Shown: positions 1-11,079, counted from the stretch's first letter. The stretch: DNA of 33,919 nt from Amphimedon queenslandica (GCF_000090795.2 NW_003546247.1:603611-637529), one strand, 5' to 3'. Numbers and translations: made by a program. The notes: a model not told the origin generated them from the sequence alone.

Positions 1-2460
1 TACAGTGAATCAGTGGGCGTGGTATACAAGTTAATTAAGTCAACACACGTTGTGAACGCAAGATTGTGAATGAAGAATACGCAGATGTGCTTGACGCCAC
101 ACTTCGACGATACGTTGATGCAAACGTTACGCAAAGTGAATGTCATATTCTGAACCAGCCTTTAGTCTGTACACTGCTAAACACACAAGTATGCAAAGAA
201 AGAGAAGAATAAAGCAAATATTCACCCAGTGCAGTCAGTCAGTCACTATGGCAACTCTAAGCATGCGCATGAAGTTTCAAAATGGCAATTAATTTTAAGG
301 GGCGGTGATATCACGCCCAAATAACTAGTTTATAATCCAATATGAATTAGGATATGGAAAGCACCTTTGTAATCATTGACTCAAGCTCCAACAAATGACG
401 TGAAAGTCAACTTAAGTTGTTCTCTAGTTTAAAAGATTATCCAGTGCATAAATGAAAGAAGAAAAAGTGTGAAGAATTTTGCAGCAATTTGAATTTGGGC
501 CTATTATACAGAAATCCTTCCGCTACACTACAGTCCACTTTAAAGGTACCAGGAGAATCATTCAGTGAAGGAGAGCTCATCTCAGCCATTTATAAGGCTG
601 TACGACGTAAGAAAGTTGTAATCATTTGAAATTTATGAATTTGGTCACCATGTAAAAAAATCGACCTCAATCCTACATATAGGCTACTTCCTAAGTAATA
701 GTCTGTATAGTCATGTGCAATAGTTTGTGTGAATACTTCTTTATAGTAATCACTTGAAATTAATTATGTACAATTATTTTTTCAGCTTTCAGCAGAAATG
801 ATAAATATGTGTATCATATAGGTCACATATATAAGACCTGAAGTTTGTGTCTGCATGAGGATCCCCTGACGGCTATATCACATCCCAGAACACTGAACAA
901 AGGTCCTTTATTCCATATATGCAACCTACTAGTATACTTTAGGATATATTGCATAATGATGACAGCATTTCTTCATAGCAGGTCTATATGCACAACTTGA
1001 TATAGGACCCACCACATCAAAGGAATGATGTCTTTGTTATAAATAGCTGGTGAAAATTGAAAATAACAGTAATGAATAATACTACATGATTGAATTGAGA
1101 ACAGCTGGAACAAAGAAACAAGATACATGAACATAAATGAAAGTTACCGTCTATAAAAAGAATTCTATACAAAAAATTGAGGTTGATTTTTGAGAGAGAA
1201 TTAATGTCTCATTGTCAAGGAGAGGCGATAGGAAGAGGTACAATAATGCTGAGCAATAATAATTATGGAACAGTAGTGACAGAGGGACATTGCTTATATA
1301 GAGAAAGGTTAGGAAGAGTTGAGTGGATAACGTCAGCTAGTGTAATCTACTGTGTATGTGGTAAATGTTTGTTTCTTTCTGTAAATGAAGAGCAAGTCCT
1401 CCACTGATGGTAAGGGAAAGCAAAGCTATACTGTATTGCTGTTTTGATTATGTGGCCTAAACTTTTTGGTGGGATTAACTTTAGTCAATGTCAGTAAATT
1501 ATTTTTGTAGGATACTAGAGGGAGTTATGCACTACACTGCATGTTACATACACTGCATCAATTATTTTATACCATGTCTTGCCTACATGGCAAAAAATCG
1601 GGGTATTGTTATTGGGAATATCACTTGCAGTGGACAATACATAATCTCACTGGCCAAGTGTTGTAACAACATTAATAATTTCGAAATGATCGTCTCACCT
1701 CACATCGTTACTAAATTTCCCCAAGATTGCATTACTGTCTCTTGCAGCAATGAAGACAATTGGTTGCTACATCAATTTGTGTATTATAATAGGTTAGTTT
1801 CAGCAAAAATTGTAACAAAAACATAAGTAATCTATCAGCACTAAACTTGTATCATCTTATATAGTTATTGAGAAGCGATTGATATATTGATAGCAAAAAA
1901 TAATTATTGCCTTACATTGCATCTTGATGACTACCTTGTCTAAGAAACTATAACATTTGGAAAGAAGTAATTCCACTAAAGTGTAAGAGTTTCCCCTGGC
2001 TCTTATGTATATTCCGTAACAAATTAATACCTAATGCACATGCAAAATGTATAATTATGATCATCTACATAGAAAATAACAAGCTTTCCTTCAATATGCA
2101 GACCCATCTGCTGCTGCTTGTTCTTCTCAGAGTTAATCACAAATATTCCAAGTATGAAGAAAAGTAGCTCCCATTATCACTAGTCTAAGGCGTGGGCATA
2201 GTTGTAGAATCTTTCATATGTTTATCCTAAAATTAAAAAAAATGTAAATTAATGTATGCTAAAGGAAATATGTAATACCTTAGCTGAAGCTGCCTAGAAT
2301 TTTTCAGCACAACATCTCAAATACCCTACAAATGTTATGAGCAATTTATTGGTAATCAGCACTGCCAGAGTTATTGCTTAAAACAAATTACAGATAAACA
2401 CACAGTATCAGTTGTATATCCTTCAGAAAAAGGTTCAGCACTAGACTGATCTGAGTTATA
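1..2460. other. Non-coding stretch, no supportable gene
   Basis: Only short, compositionally unremarkable reading frames are present (for example 1177-1407 and 1488-1826), and neither shows a domain, motif or convincing splice context. The first ~320 bases differ from the rest: they are rich in CpG-containing words (acgttgtgaacgc, acgatacgttgatgc, aacgttacgc), begin with a GTGGGCGTGGT box at 13-23 and include the 10-bp palindrome gtgatatcac at 305-314. That part may be a repeat or a promoter-proximal segment. I see nothing else from 320 to 2460. Confidence 0.5.
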
Positions 2461-2515
2461 TCACTAATCTAGTAGCGTAACAATAAGATAACCACACCCA
2501 CAAGCAATAACATAC

Positions 2516-2659
2516 CTCTTGCTCTTCTTCAACAATTTTATTTCCATTACCTGATTCACTACTGTTACTCCTCTGCCTGACTTCTCTGAACTGTATGTGT
2601 CTGCCTCAATGCAGGAAATTCTCCTACATGGCCGCAACTGGTGCTCCATTGGGCTTTTA
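2516..2659 (-). CDS. Candidate minus-strand exon, unknown gene
   Basis: Read on the minus strand, this segment is open for about 48 codons (it includes MEHQLRPCRRISCIEADTYS). It starts after a cag acceptor at 2660-2662, whose pyrimidine tract is weak, and ends at an AAGAG|GTATG donor. An alternative donor (AATCAG|GTAATG) lies at 2551. It would take one base to complete a codon left by the exon candidate at 3939-4111, so the two are phase-compatible. No domain is recognised. The intron between them would hold the MITE copy at 3584-3817. It could equally be chance: the piece is short and the acceptor is poor. Confidence 0.3.
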
Positions 2660-3583
2660 CTGCTATCACTGGATCAATCAAGTGGTTGAGTTAGTGCCTG
2701 CTGAATTTCAAACTATTACATCAAATCTACCAACATCTGTTCTCTCCCTGGGAGTAAATCTAATAAAAAAATGATTAATGGACCCTTAATGAGCACTTAC
2801 ACTTCACAGTTTTCACCGTGAGCAGTACACATAAAACAGGATTTTACACCTTTTAGAAGTGTTACTGTAAAAGACTTCGCTGAGGCATTGTCACTGCAGT
2901 TTTAATTATACTCATCATGTCCAAGGCAAGGTTTTTAATTCCTATCGGCTATACCAGAATGTGCTAGTATATTGTTATTTTAAAACGTATTACATTGTCG
3001 GGAATGCTTTGAATTCTTAAATCTGTCCATGATACACTGTCTAAATCGAATGCCAATCGGTTGCGTTAGCCAACAGCTATGCAGGTACAATATTCAAAAA
3101 GATCATAGTTTTGGTTGATTCTATGACTTCTATAGGAACCACCTCGGCGCTTCACTCTATATAGTCAATATTGGACCCTCAAAAATTATCAACAATACAC
3201 TAGTGCAAGTCATTACATCATGCATACACATAATAAAATTAGTCCTAACAAAATAAATCGAACTGCACCAAATACATGTATGCAAGTGAATTAACCATGA
3301 ACAAGTTGAAGGATAGCTTAGGCCACAAACTTGAAATATGTCCTTGTCTAACGTAATACCGCATGATCATCCTGGCTTCATATAGAGACAGCTCTTCAGG
3401 AGGCCATTATAAGCATCGGAGTGCTTAAATTCAGTTGCCGTATACTTTGTAGAATCTACAATACACAGCACAAAAAATGATGTTAAACAGCAAAAATTGA
3501 GTTCATAATCAACTCTTCTAGTTGCAAGTCTTATTTTCCTCGTCTCCTTTTTAATGCCTGATACCTGATATGCAAAGGTAAAA

Positions 3584-3817
3584 TGTGACCATAATTGACG
3601 AAAGGCAACTCATGGCGGGAGGTGAAATGTCTTTAGAGCCAAAAAATCCTACTTCCTGAGCTCCAATTATCATAACATTACTTCACAAGATGAAGAAAGT
3701 TACTATGCAACTTTTAGAAACAGTGTTTGTCCAACAGAGTACTCACAGGTTGATATTTTTCATTGTAATGATAAATTTTAAAATCCGCCATATGGTTTCT
3801 TGTGTTAAGCAAAATTC
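3584..3817 (-). mobile_element. MITE-like element, copy 2 (reverse orientation)
   Basis: The reverse complement of this segment aligns along its whole length with 8397-8631. Shared blocks include atggcggatttt, tatcaacctgtgagt, ctctgttgga, gctcaggaagt and the terminal gtcaattatggtcac. The low-coordinate end keeps the terminal repeat (gtgaccataattgac at 3585-3599); the high-coordinate end is decayed. It has no coding capacity, so it is probably a non-autonomous DNA transposon. The autonomous parent is not identifiable from the window. Confidence 0.8.
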
Positions 3818-3938
3818 AGAGACCTAATTAATTATTCATAAGGGGGTGTTCTGATTGAAGTATCACAATTTTATTGTTATTACTGAGATCATTTAAAAGT
3901 AAAAGCTTGGAAAGAATGGTGTACTACCTTTGTTTTAC

Positions 3939-4111
3939 CAAAACAGTGCTGTAGGAGTCGCAGGAATGTCAGGCAAACTGGAAGAAGAGCTTTTACTACT
4001 ACTACAGGCCATGCTGATGTCACATGCTGTCTGGTTTTCATTAACTAAAAATTTATTTACTCCATTAACGGTGTGGCCATGGTCGTGGTGACTGTAGCAG
4101 CTCCAACGGCC
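3939..4111 (-). CDS. Candidate minus-strand exon, unknown gene
   Basis: On the minus strand a tattttcag acceptor (4112-4120) precedes an open segment of 173 bases that ends at CTGTTTTG|GTAAAAC (donor at 3938-3937). The translation is open throughout and serine-rich. It contains a histidine-rich start (SCYSHHDHGHTVNG) and a serine run (SSSKSSSSS). The exon leaves two bases of a codon, which the candidate exon at 2516-2659 could complete. No family is recognised. Both splice sites are reasonable, so this is one of the better host-exon candidates, but it stands nearly alone and no start codon exon is identified upstream. Confidence 0.4.
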
Positions 4112-4243
4112 CTGAAAATACAAAATGAGATGTTACTTCTTAACAGATGTGCTTGGATCTTCCGTAAAAAGTAAAATATACCAATTTAAGTGTGCAGAAT
4201 GTACCTTGCGGTAAATGTGAGTATAGAGTGGTATGTGTAATGC

Positions 4244-4291
4244 AATGAAGGGATGTACTCTATAGGTAATGAAGCGATGTACTGTATAGGT
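4244..4291. repeat. 24-bp tandem duplication
   Basis: Two adjacent 24-bp units (4244-4267 and 4268-4291) share the pattern aatgaag.gatgtact.tataggt with two mismatches. It lies in non-coding sequence next to a small hairpin (ctggg/cccag, 4416-4434). No function is suggested. Confidence 0.8.
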
Positions 4292-4557
4292 ATAGCGAGT
4301 TATGTTTAAGGTGCTTTATTTTTGTGGTTTTTAGGCATACCAGTGAATTTAACCCACAAGGGCCTAATTTATGCAACAACAATAATTGGGATGAAACCTG
4401 TCTAGTTTTTACAACCTGGGGGCGTAGCACCCAGTTCGTCCTATAATTGATTTCACCCACGTGCAATATATATATTGTATGTCAACACTTACATTTCTTC
4501 TATACACGTTGTATTGGATAAATAGCAATCCTTAGCAACCACCCGCTCACGGTGCGT

Positions 4558-4675
4558 AAGTGGGTGTGGTTATGGGAAACAAAATGGCGGCTTGCACATG
4601 GGACAATGTTGAGCTTTCTAACAGCGAAAGAACATAGAGATACTACTATCTAAAAGTCTTTAATAAGAACCCTGC
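4558..4675 (+). repeat. Dispersed ~110-bp repeat, copy 1
   Basis: It begins aagtgggtgtggt and has caaaatggc at fixed spacing: the ATG starts 14 bases after the box in both copies. It continues with gggacaatgttgagctt...cagc and tactactatctaaaagtcttt. The same order of blocks recurs at 31988-32105 (aggacatctgagctt...cagc, actgctgtctaaaaactttt). The upstream flanks differ, so the repeat start is sharp. A 17-codon ORF starts at 4584 (MAACTWDNVELSNSERT). The GT-box and ATGGCGGC words also resemble KLF/Sp and YY1 promoter motifs, so a promoter-derived repeat is possible. Confidence 0.65.
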
Positions 4676-5330
4676 TGCATATGCAAAGTAGTGAAAACAA
4701 TTATAGGAATATTTTTACACTTTTACGCTTGTTATGCTGATATTGACATGGAAACAAATTATATGATATTGAATTCATTAATGAAGTTCCATCCCCCAAC
4801 TGGCTATGCAAACTGTCATCCTTTAAAATTAAACCACAAATCCAGTGAACCACAAATATTAGACGGCAAAAAAGTATTATTAGAATTGTAACACTATTTT
4901 TAATCTTATGTAGGTATTATGAGACACAAATGTGTGAAATACGTACACGGTTATGCTGATGGCCAATAGCAGCTATACAACAACCAGTTCATGAATCATA
5001 CAATTAATATTAATAACCATACTCAGAACATGATGTTATATAGGTGTAGGAACAGAGGGACTAGGGGAACTTTAGCCCCCAAATTACTTTATAAGGGGGA
5101 TAAGCCCCATCACTATGGTTATAATTCATTAATAATAATAATTAAATCTATTACTTTTAATTACTGCTTAATAAAAATGGCGGTGGCATGAGGACAATCA
5201 TCTATATTGAAGTTCTTGCCTTAAAGGAGACATCAAACAGTGGAGGAAGATGAATTAGAATTTTGCAAGCCAACTCAGCCCGATTATGAATCTAAGAGCG
5301 ATGGAACTTGAATAGGCACAGACGGACAAC

Positions 5331-5366
<36 letters not shown>
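5331..5366. repeat. (AAT)12 microsatellite
   Basis: This is an uninterrupted run of twelve AAT units inside the 5' part of the hAT element, upstream of the zinc-finger coding relic. It is a likely length-polymorphic locus. Confidence 0.97.
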
Positions 5367-5367
<1 letters not shown>

Positions 5368-5539
5368 CTTCTTCGCATGATTTAGCCAGGTAAATATTTT
5401 AGTCTTATTAGCTATATAATAAAATTGCTAGTATTGTTATAGCCTTATGTCAAAGTCAGACTGCAAAACAGTTACCATTAAATGTACAGCGGTGTGTTGT
5501 TCTGCTGACTTGCCCTATCAGACTCATCAGTAGATTTCT

Positions 5540-7523
5540 CCTCAACTAAGAAAAAAGAAGCAAAGTAGAATCGTTCTTTTGTTTCCAAATGGTTTAGAGA
5601 TTACCATTAATTGTCCTTTTGTACCACAAGAAGTAAAGTACTTTGCTTTTTTGTCAGCTGGAGTGTTATCTTTATGGTGATCATTCTACTGTCAAATGTG
5701 AACCTTCTTTCACATCACAAGGGTTTGCAAACTGGGAAAGAGTTAAGGATAGATTCAAGAAACACGAGAAGAGCTGTTACCATGATACTGCTTTTATGTC
5801 TTACAAGTCAAAGCAACATCCATCCATATGAACTCAACTGTCACTCCAGCATTCTAATGAGCAAAAGAAGCATTGATTTCAACTTCTGAAACAATTGACG
5901 TCATTACTTTTTCTACTTCATCAAGGGTTACCAGTACATGGTCATATACAAGAAGACAGCAACCTTTATCAATTACTAAAATATTGATCTGAAGATTCAT
6001 ACATTATTTAAGAATGGCTGGAAAAAACTAATTACCGATCACCAGAGATTATTGATGAACTGATACAGTTAATTGGTAATAAACTCCTATAACTTCTCGT
6101 GAATGACATTAGTCTGGCTGGATACTTTTTAATAATAGCTGATGAAACCAGGGATCTTAGTGGTAAGAAACAAGTATGTATAAGTATTTGTTGGGCAGAC
6201 AGTTCTTACTAATTTCATGAAGATTTAATCGGATATGCTGAAGTAAAAAGCACTGATGCAGTTACATTGGCATCAACAATTAAGGACATTTTATTACACA
6301 TAACATTACCCATATCAAAGTGTGTTGCACAAGCGTATAACGTGGCCAGCAACATGTCTGGCAGAATACATGGTATTTGTCAGATGATTTTAAGGAGAAC
6401 CCAAAAGCCATTTATATTCATTGTTTGGGCCACACTCTCATTTTATGTTTACAAGACAGCTCTCATCTTTGTAAACCTCTTAATGAGGCATTGTCACTTA
6501 CTTCTGAGATAGCTACAATTATCCGTGCCTCTCCTGAACGTTTGGATATTTGCAAAATAATTTCGCAATCAATGACCCAGTAAGCATTGAACCTTTTTGT
6601 CCAAAAAGATGGACTGTCAGTACTGCCGCAATCCTGTCTATTCTTTTCAATTACTCTGTATTACGTGCCATGTTGGAAATAATATGTAAAGATATTTATG
6701 TTGAAGCTGCCAGGAAGGTTTGTCAACTACTTGCAAAAGATGGACAAATTTTCTGTTCATTTTGGTTTGAAGCCAGCACATATCATATTTGCAGCTACAG
6801 AGCAAGTCTTGAAATTACCACTGAAGGCAGAAATTACTGCCCTGGAGGCATCTGGAATTGTTAACCAAGCTATTCATTTTCCTACTCGACAAAGTACAGA
6901 GGAGTCTTACTTCCTTTCATATTTCTGTTGTCGAAGAATCGAAAGATCTTACTGATGCACCGGTTCTGCCTCGACGAAGGAGAATTCCCACAAGATATCA
7001 TGATCGTGGAACTAATCATACATTTAGCACACCTGAAGAGCTGCATCGTAAAGAGTATTATGAAGCATTTGATGTCGTTAAAGCAGAGATGAAACGTTGT
7101 TTTGACCAACCTTCTTTTGTCAATCATAAAAAAATAGACAATATACTACTTCAGTCCTTCAATGGTGGACCATTGACACCTTTTCCAAACGAGTTTTGTC
7201 AACCGTATAGTGAGGAATTAAATATTGAAAGACTTAAACTTGAATTACAGGTGCTGCCTGATTTGCTAAAAGCAGCAAATGAATCTGAAAATAGCAATAT
7301 TTGTAACGTAACGTCTATTGGCACTGTCATTCAGTTGATAAATATTAATTCTTACTCTTTTTTGAGTGAAGTAAATTCCTTATTGCATACATACTTAACA
7401 GTACCAATGTCTTCTGCTACATCTAAAAGAACTTTCTCTACATTTAGAAGACTAAAAAATTACCTTAGAACAACAATGACTCAAGTACAATTAAATAATG
7501 TGACCTCATGTCACACACATTGA
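5540..7523 (+). pseudogene. hAT transposase (TTF zinc finger, DUF4371, hAT dimerisation) relic
   Basis: Readable pieces in changing frames follow the family's domain order. A TTF-type zinc finger (5583-5830) includes SFCTTRSKVLCFFC, then SQGFANWERVKDRF and a HE...H ending. A DUF4371/RNase H-like core (about 6100-6700) includes IADETRDLSG with the expected first catalytic Asp, NPKAIYIHCLGHTLILCLQD, and FCPKRWTVSTAA. The longest open piece (6858-7523, 221 aa) has RRRRIPTRYHD, FSTPEELHRKEYYEAFD and FDQPS, and ends in the hAT C-terminal dimerisation motif SSATSKRTFSTFRRLKNYLR. ZMYM1-like hAT transposases share this architecture. Several frameshifts and stops (for example a stop in the zinc finger, and frame changes near 6380, 6550 and 6860) make it non-functional. 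The ATG for the full protein is not determinable. Confidence 0.93.
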
Positions 7524-7922
7524 GACAGACTAAATAAAAAAGACATGAAAGATATTGCTCAATTATTTGTATCTTGTAATGATATTGCAGGTGCTGCCTG
7601 ATATGCTAAAAGCAGCAAATGAATCTGAATATTGCAATATTTGTAAAGTAGCGTCTATTGGCACTGTCATTCAGTTGATAAATATGAACTTTTTTAGTCT
7701 TTTTTGAGTGAAGTAAATTCCTTATTGCATACATACTTAAACAGTACCAATGTCTTCTGCTACATCTGATAGAACTTTCTCTACATTTAGAAGACTAAAA
7801 AATTACCTTAGAACAACAATGACTCAAGCACTATTAAATAATGTGACCTCATGTCACACACATTGAGACAGACTAAATAAAATAGACATGAAATATTTTG
7901 CTCAATTATTTGTATCTTGTAA
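7249..7922 (+). repeat. Tandem duplication of the hAT 3' coding end (2 x ~333 bp)
   Basis: Copy 1 spans 7249-7580 and copy 2 spans 7588-7922, both running from caggtgctgcctgat to tgtatcttgtaat. Offsets are 339-342 bp, reflecting small indels. Copy 2 repeats the whole dimerisation-domain coding segment and its stop codon, but has a frameshift after FFSLF and a K-to-D type change (tctgataga for tctaaaaga). The copies differ at only a few percent of positions, so the duplication occurred after or late in the life of this element. Confidence 0.95.
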
Positions 7923-8396
7923 TTATAGAAGACATTTTTTTGAAAAATAATGACAATGATTAATTTTATAAATTTGTACATATTTTGTGTATAGTTGGGC
8001 AGATGGTAAAAATACTCCCAAATACATAAAAATATATAATCAAAACACTTATAAATTGACCACAACCTCATGAATGATTAATTACGTGCGTAAAAATTTT
8101 TTGCACTTTGTGCACACATTTCTCTTTTCTTTTCAGCCCACCCAACCATATTTTCGTTCCTACGCCTATATATTAGGTTACCACCTCTTATTTAGTGCCA
8201 ATACATACATACATGACAGGGATAAAAACAATCTTAGGGACCTCAGGTCATAGTTGAAATTTTAAGAAGTCACAAAATTTTTTTACATAATACCATACTG
8301 TCTATTGTGCTCCAGAACGCAAAGTTTTACTCACAATAGCCCTCCCGGCTACAATACTAAAAGAAAACTGACTTTAACAAAGTAATCATTAAGATC

Positions 8397-8631
8397 AATT
8401 GTGACCATAATTGACAAAAGGTACCTTATGGCGGATTTTCAAATTCATTTTTATAATGAAAAGTATCAACCTGTGAGTGCTCTGTTGGAGAAGTACTGTT
8501 TGCAGAAGTTACATTACATTCTCTGGGGTAATTTCATAATAAAGAAAGCTCAGGAAGTTAGATTTTTATTGCTACAAAGACATAATTGACTACCCACCAT
8601 GAGGTACCTTTTGTCAATTACTGTCACAATT
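8397..8631 (+). mobile_element. MITE-like element, copy 1, with both terminal inverted repeats
   Basis: The left end (aattgtgaccataattgac, then aaaaggtaccttatggcgg) and the right end are inverted matches over about 36 bp: the reverse complement of 8596-8631 reads aattgtgacagtaattgac followed by aaaaggtacctcatggtgg. The 235-bp element has no coding capacity. A chance ORF crosses it. A second copy lies inverted at 3584-3817. The superfamily is unknown because no clear target duplication is seen. Confidence 0.88.
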
Positions 8632-8650
8632 ATCTGTACCTTTGCAATAG

Positions 8651-9112
8651 GTGGTCTAGAAAATATTTATGGTAAGATAATGTTAACTTGGCAAAATACC
8701 AACCAAACACCTGTAGAAATAGAGTAAACGAAGAGAGAGGGAGAAGTTGCTCGTCCAGCTGTGAAGTTACAGGCAGTCTAGAAACTAAATCTGGTAAAAT
8801 AATGCTAACTCGGTAAAATACAAACCAAATACCTGTGGAAATAGAGCGGACGGAGGGAGAGGGAGAAGATGCTCGTCCACCTTCGAAGTTATAGGCAGTC
8901 TAGAAACTAAATATGGCAAGATAATTTCAAGTCGGTAAAAATACAAACCAAATACCTGTAGAAGTAGAGCGAACGGAGAGAGATTGAGAAGATGCCTGTC
9001 CAGCGTTCAAGTTATAGGCAGTCTGGAAACTAAATATGGTAAGATAATTTTAACTTCGTATAAATACAAACCTAATACCTGTAGAAATGGAGCGGATGGA
9101 GACTGGTAAGAG
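8651..9112. repeat. Minisatellite, 122-123 bp unit, ~3.8 copies
   Basis: Units begin at 8651, 8773, 8895 and 9018, and the last is truncated near 9112. Each carries gcagtctagaaactaaat, a ggtaagataat block, aaatacaaaccaaatacctgtagaa, a purine-rich gagcggacggagagag block and a tgctcgtcca block. The first unit is the most divergent. It starts only 20 bases after the MITE at 8397-8631. No ORF runs across the array. It may be the core or subterminal repeat of a transposon, or a local satellite. Confidence 0.95.
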
Positions 9113-10200
9113 CTCGAGTGGGACAAATTGCACTTCAATTTATCAAGTTAAACACGATGATGCGATATGAATAGAGCATGCGCAGAGGTTACATCACATC
9201 CTGAACATGTGTGTACACATGCATATACCTACTTAAAGACATACATCATGTAACAATCTTTCATCGTTAAATGAGAATTTGTTATTACTACATTTTTTTA
9301 CTTTATAAATTTAATTATCTACCAACTTTATGGGGCATTGAAAAATCTTGATATAATATATTGTCATCAAAAAAAATCAAAATTGCAGTTCATAATACCC
9401 AGGATCGGCACCCTAAATTAAGTGAATAAAATATAAATACATAATAACTATTACTATGATGCAATAATAGTTACTACTATTGATGTAATGTCTTCCTTAA
9501 TGTTTTTTTTTCTCAACTGTCTTTTGATGGTTTTGCATGTACTTTTGACTAAAAGTCCCCAGAAAATCCCCGAACTGTAACATATTGTCTCACTATCATT
9601 TTTTAAGTTCATCCCATCCAACATCCCATTTCATTGCTATTTCTCTCCAACACAGAAGAAGTTACCTGTTATGGATTTTGCTTTCAATTGCCACATCTTT
9701 AAAATTGCTGGAGAGGTCTGAATCAGTAATACGTTTACGCATTTCTACCTCCATTGCTACAAGTAACACATAAGTTGTGTCACTGACATGAATTAGTCCT
9801 CCATGGCCAATGATAAGTACAGTCCTCTGATTGGAAACTGCTTCCACTTAATCAGGATCTAGAAAATAACAATATAAATTTTCACTGTGTACCACAGGAC
9901 ATTAGTAATTATTATTGCTTTTGTTAATATTCTTCTTGCTCTCATTGCTATGTTATACTTGTGTATGTTGAATTTAACATAACCTATAATTAAGAGTAAA
10001 TAATACCTAAAAAGAATATCCAACTGCTCTATTTAAGGCCTGCTGCCAGTGTGTGGATTTCTAGGAAGTCACGTTCAGGACATGTCCTTATTTTTTAAAT
10101 TAATGATATCACGTGACAAGTGGTCCATCCGCGCGGAAAATGACTGATGGCTTTCATTGCAGCTCATCAGGTAGTTCTGTTTTTTGGCACTTGTGGAGCA
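9113..10200. other. Intergenic stretch, nothing recognised
   Basis: This is AT-rich sequence with short chance frames only. There is a small imperfect hairpin around 9445-9475 (taactatta ... taatagtta). Near 10110-10160 CpG content rises briefly (atcacgtgacaagtgg, ccgcgcggaa), just upstream of the relic at 10.2-11.1 kb. That is compatible with a promoter or the end of a repeat but not diagnostic. Confidence 0.4.
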
Positions 10201-10222
10201 AAAAGGTAAGACAAGGACAGCC

Positions 10223-11075
10223 ATGAAGAGTAGAGTTAAAAAAATGCTAAAGAAATATGAGAGGACTCAGGGAAATGAATGATAAAGCCACTACTGGTCT
10301 CGCAATAGAGCTAAATGCAGAGCTCAAAAAAGGCCATGCCAGTTTGTTGGTACAAAACAAGTCCTAAAAAAATTGGAGCTGCTCTAAAAGTGCTAAATTG
10401 CTATAATAGAGTATCACAAATCTATTTTTGCTTCACTTTATGAAGCAAATTGTAATGGAAAAGAGAAGTTTATGAGATTTTAGATTGAGTGGCACCGTTA
10501 TTGCAGCATTTTCTGCTACCTAAAGATGTTCCCAGCAATAAAATTATACGGAACAATTTTTCAGAAGACCTCAGTACTATTTCAAAAGCCAGGTTTTTTT
10601 TCAGTGAAGCAATTTTACCGACCAATTGGGCTCCTTGCAATAAAGTAATGATCAAGTTCTGATCAATGATTTACTCTGTTTTACTGCAATATGTTGACAA
10701 TACCACTATGCTATCTGTGGTTACAGATCCTGCATCACAACTTGAAGATAGTGATGATGTATATTTTCGATTTAGAGGAGCAGCAATATGTGAAATGCTT
10801 CATGTGCATGACAAACTAATAAAAAAAGCACTGAAAGTAAAAGAGAACAGTTAAATTCTGAAATTGATATTCTCCAACCCATCAACACCAGAGAGAAATC
10901 TAGCATGCTGTCATACATACAGGAAAGAGATCAAGGATATATGTATTCACCACATTCTGATTTTATACCTTTTTTCCAAGAGTGGACAATTCAAAGTTGC
11001 TGTATCAAAGAATGGATTTGAAGAAAATGGGGATCAGATAGTTGAAGTTTGCTATTTTTGCATGCATGCATGAGT
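10223..11075 (+). pseudogene. Coding relic of an unidentified protein family
   Basis: An ATG at 10223 opens a short lysine-rich frame (MKSRVKKMLKKYERTQG) soon interrupted by stops. From about 10500 coding-like sequence returns: FLLPKDVPSNKIIRNNFSED, then an open piece at 10666-10854 with VTDPASQLEDSDDVYFRFRG and AAICEMLHVHDKLIKKALK. After a stop and frame change it continues as MLSYIQERDQGYMYSPHSDF (10904-10964). From memory, similar strings (FR.GGA..CEMLH, YL..RD.GYMYFPH) recur in many predicted sponge and cnidarian proteins, but I cannot name the family and have not searched. Frame changes show it is broken. It could be a decayed multicopy transposon ORF. Confidence 0.5.
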
Positions 11076-11079
11076 CAGT

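Larger units (their letters stand above)
5041..8168 (+). mobile_element. hAT DNA transposon, whole but inactive
   Basis: The ends carry an inverted repeat: taggtgtaggaac at 5041-5053 and its inverted match gttcctacgccta at 8156-8168, identical except one base. GGCGTAGG-type ends are usual in hAT elements carrying the DUF4371 transposase. Flanks are tata-rich (gttata before, tatatt after), so the expected 8-bp target duplication cannot be defined. Inside lie a GC-rich subterminal segment (gggggataagcccc, 5094-5107), an (AAT)12 tract, the transposase relic and a duplicated 3' coding end. Element length, about 3.1 kb, fits an autonomous hAT. Confidence 0.85.

Noticed and set aside
1177..1826. 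Two plus-strand ORFs of 76 and 112 codons as genes
   Set aside because: Their amino-acid content looks like translated AT-rich non-coding DNA (Cys/Tyr/Ile/Asn-rich without motifs), and there is no splice context or domain.
4416..4434. Small hairpin ctggg/cccag as a terminator or regulatory RNA
   Set aside because: A 5-bp stem with a 9-base loop is expected by chance, and there is no gene context in a eukaryotic sequence that would give it that role.
6882..7127. Minus-strand 81-codon ORF
   Set aside because: It is the antisense shadow of the hAT transposase C-terminal frame.
7808..8071. Minus-strand 87-codon ORF
   Set aside because: It overlaps the duplicated hAT 3' end and AT-rich trailer; it has no motif and is an antisense shadow.
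8401..8589. 62-codon plus ORF
   Set aside because: It lies inside the MITE with terminal inverted repeats; the partner copy at 3584-3817 does not keep it open.
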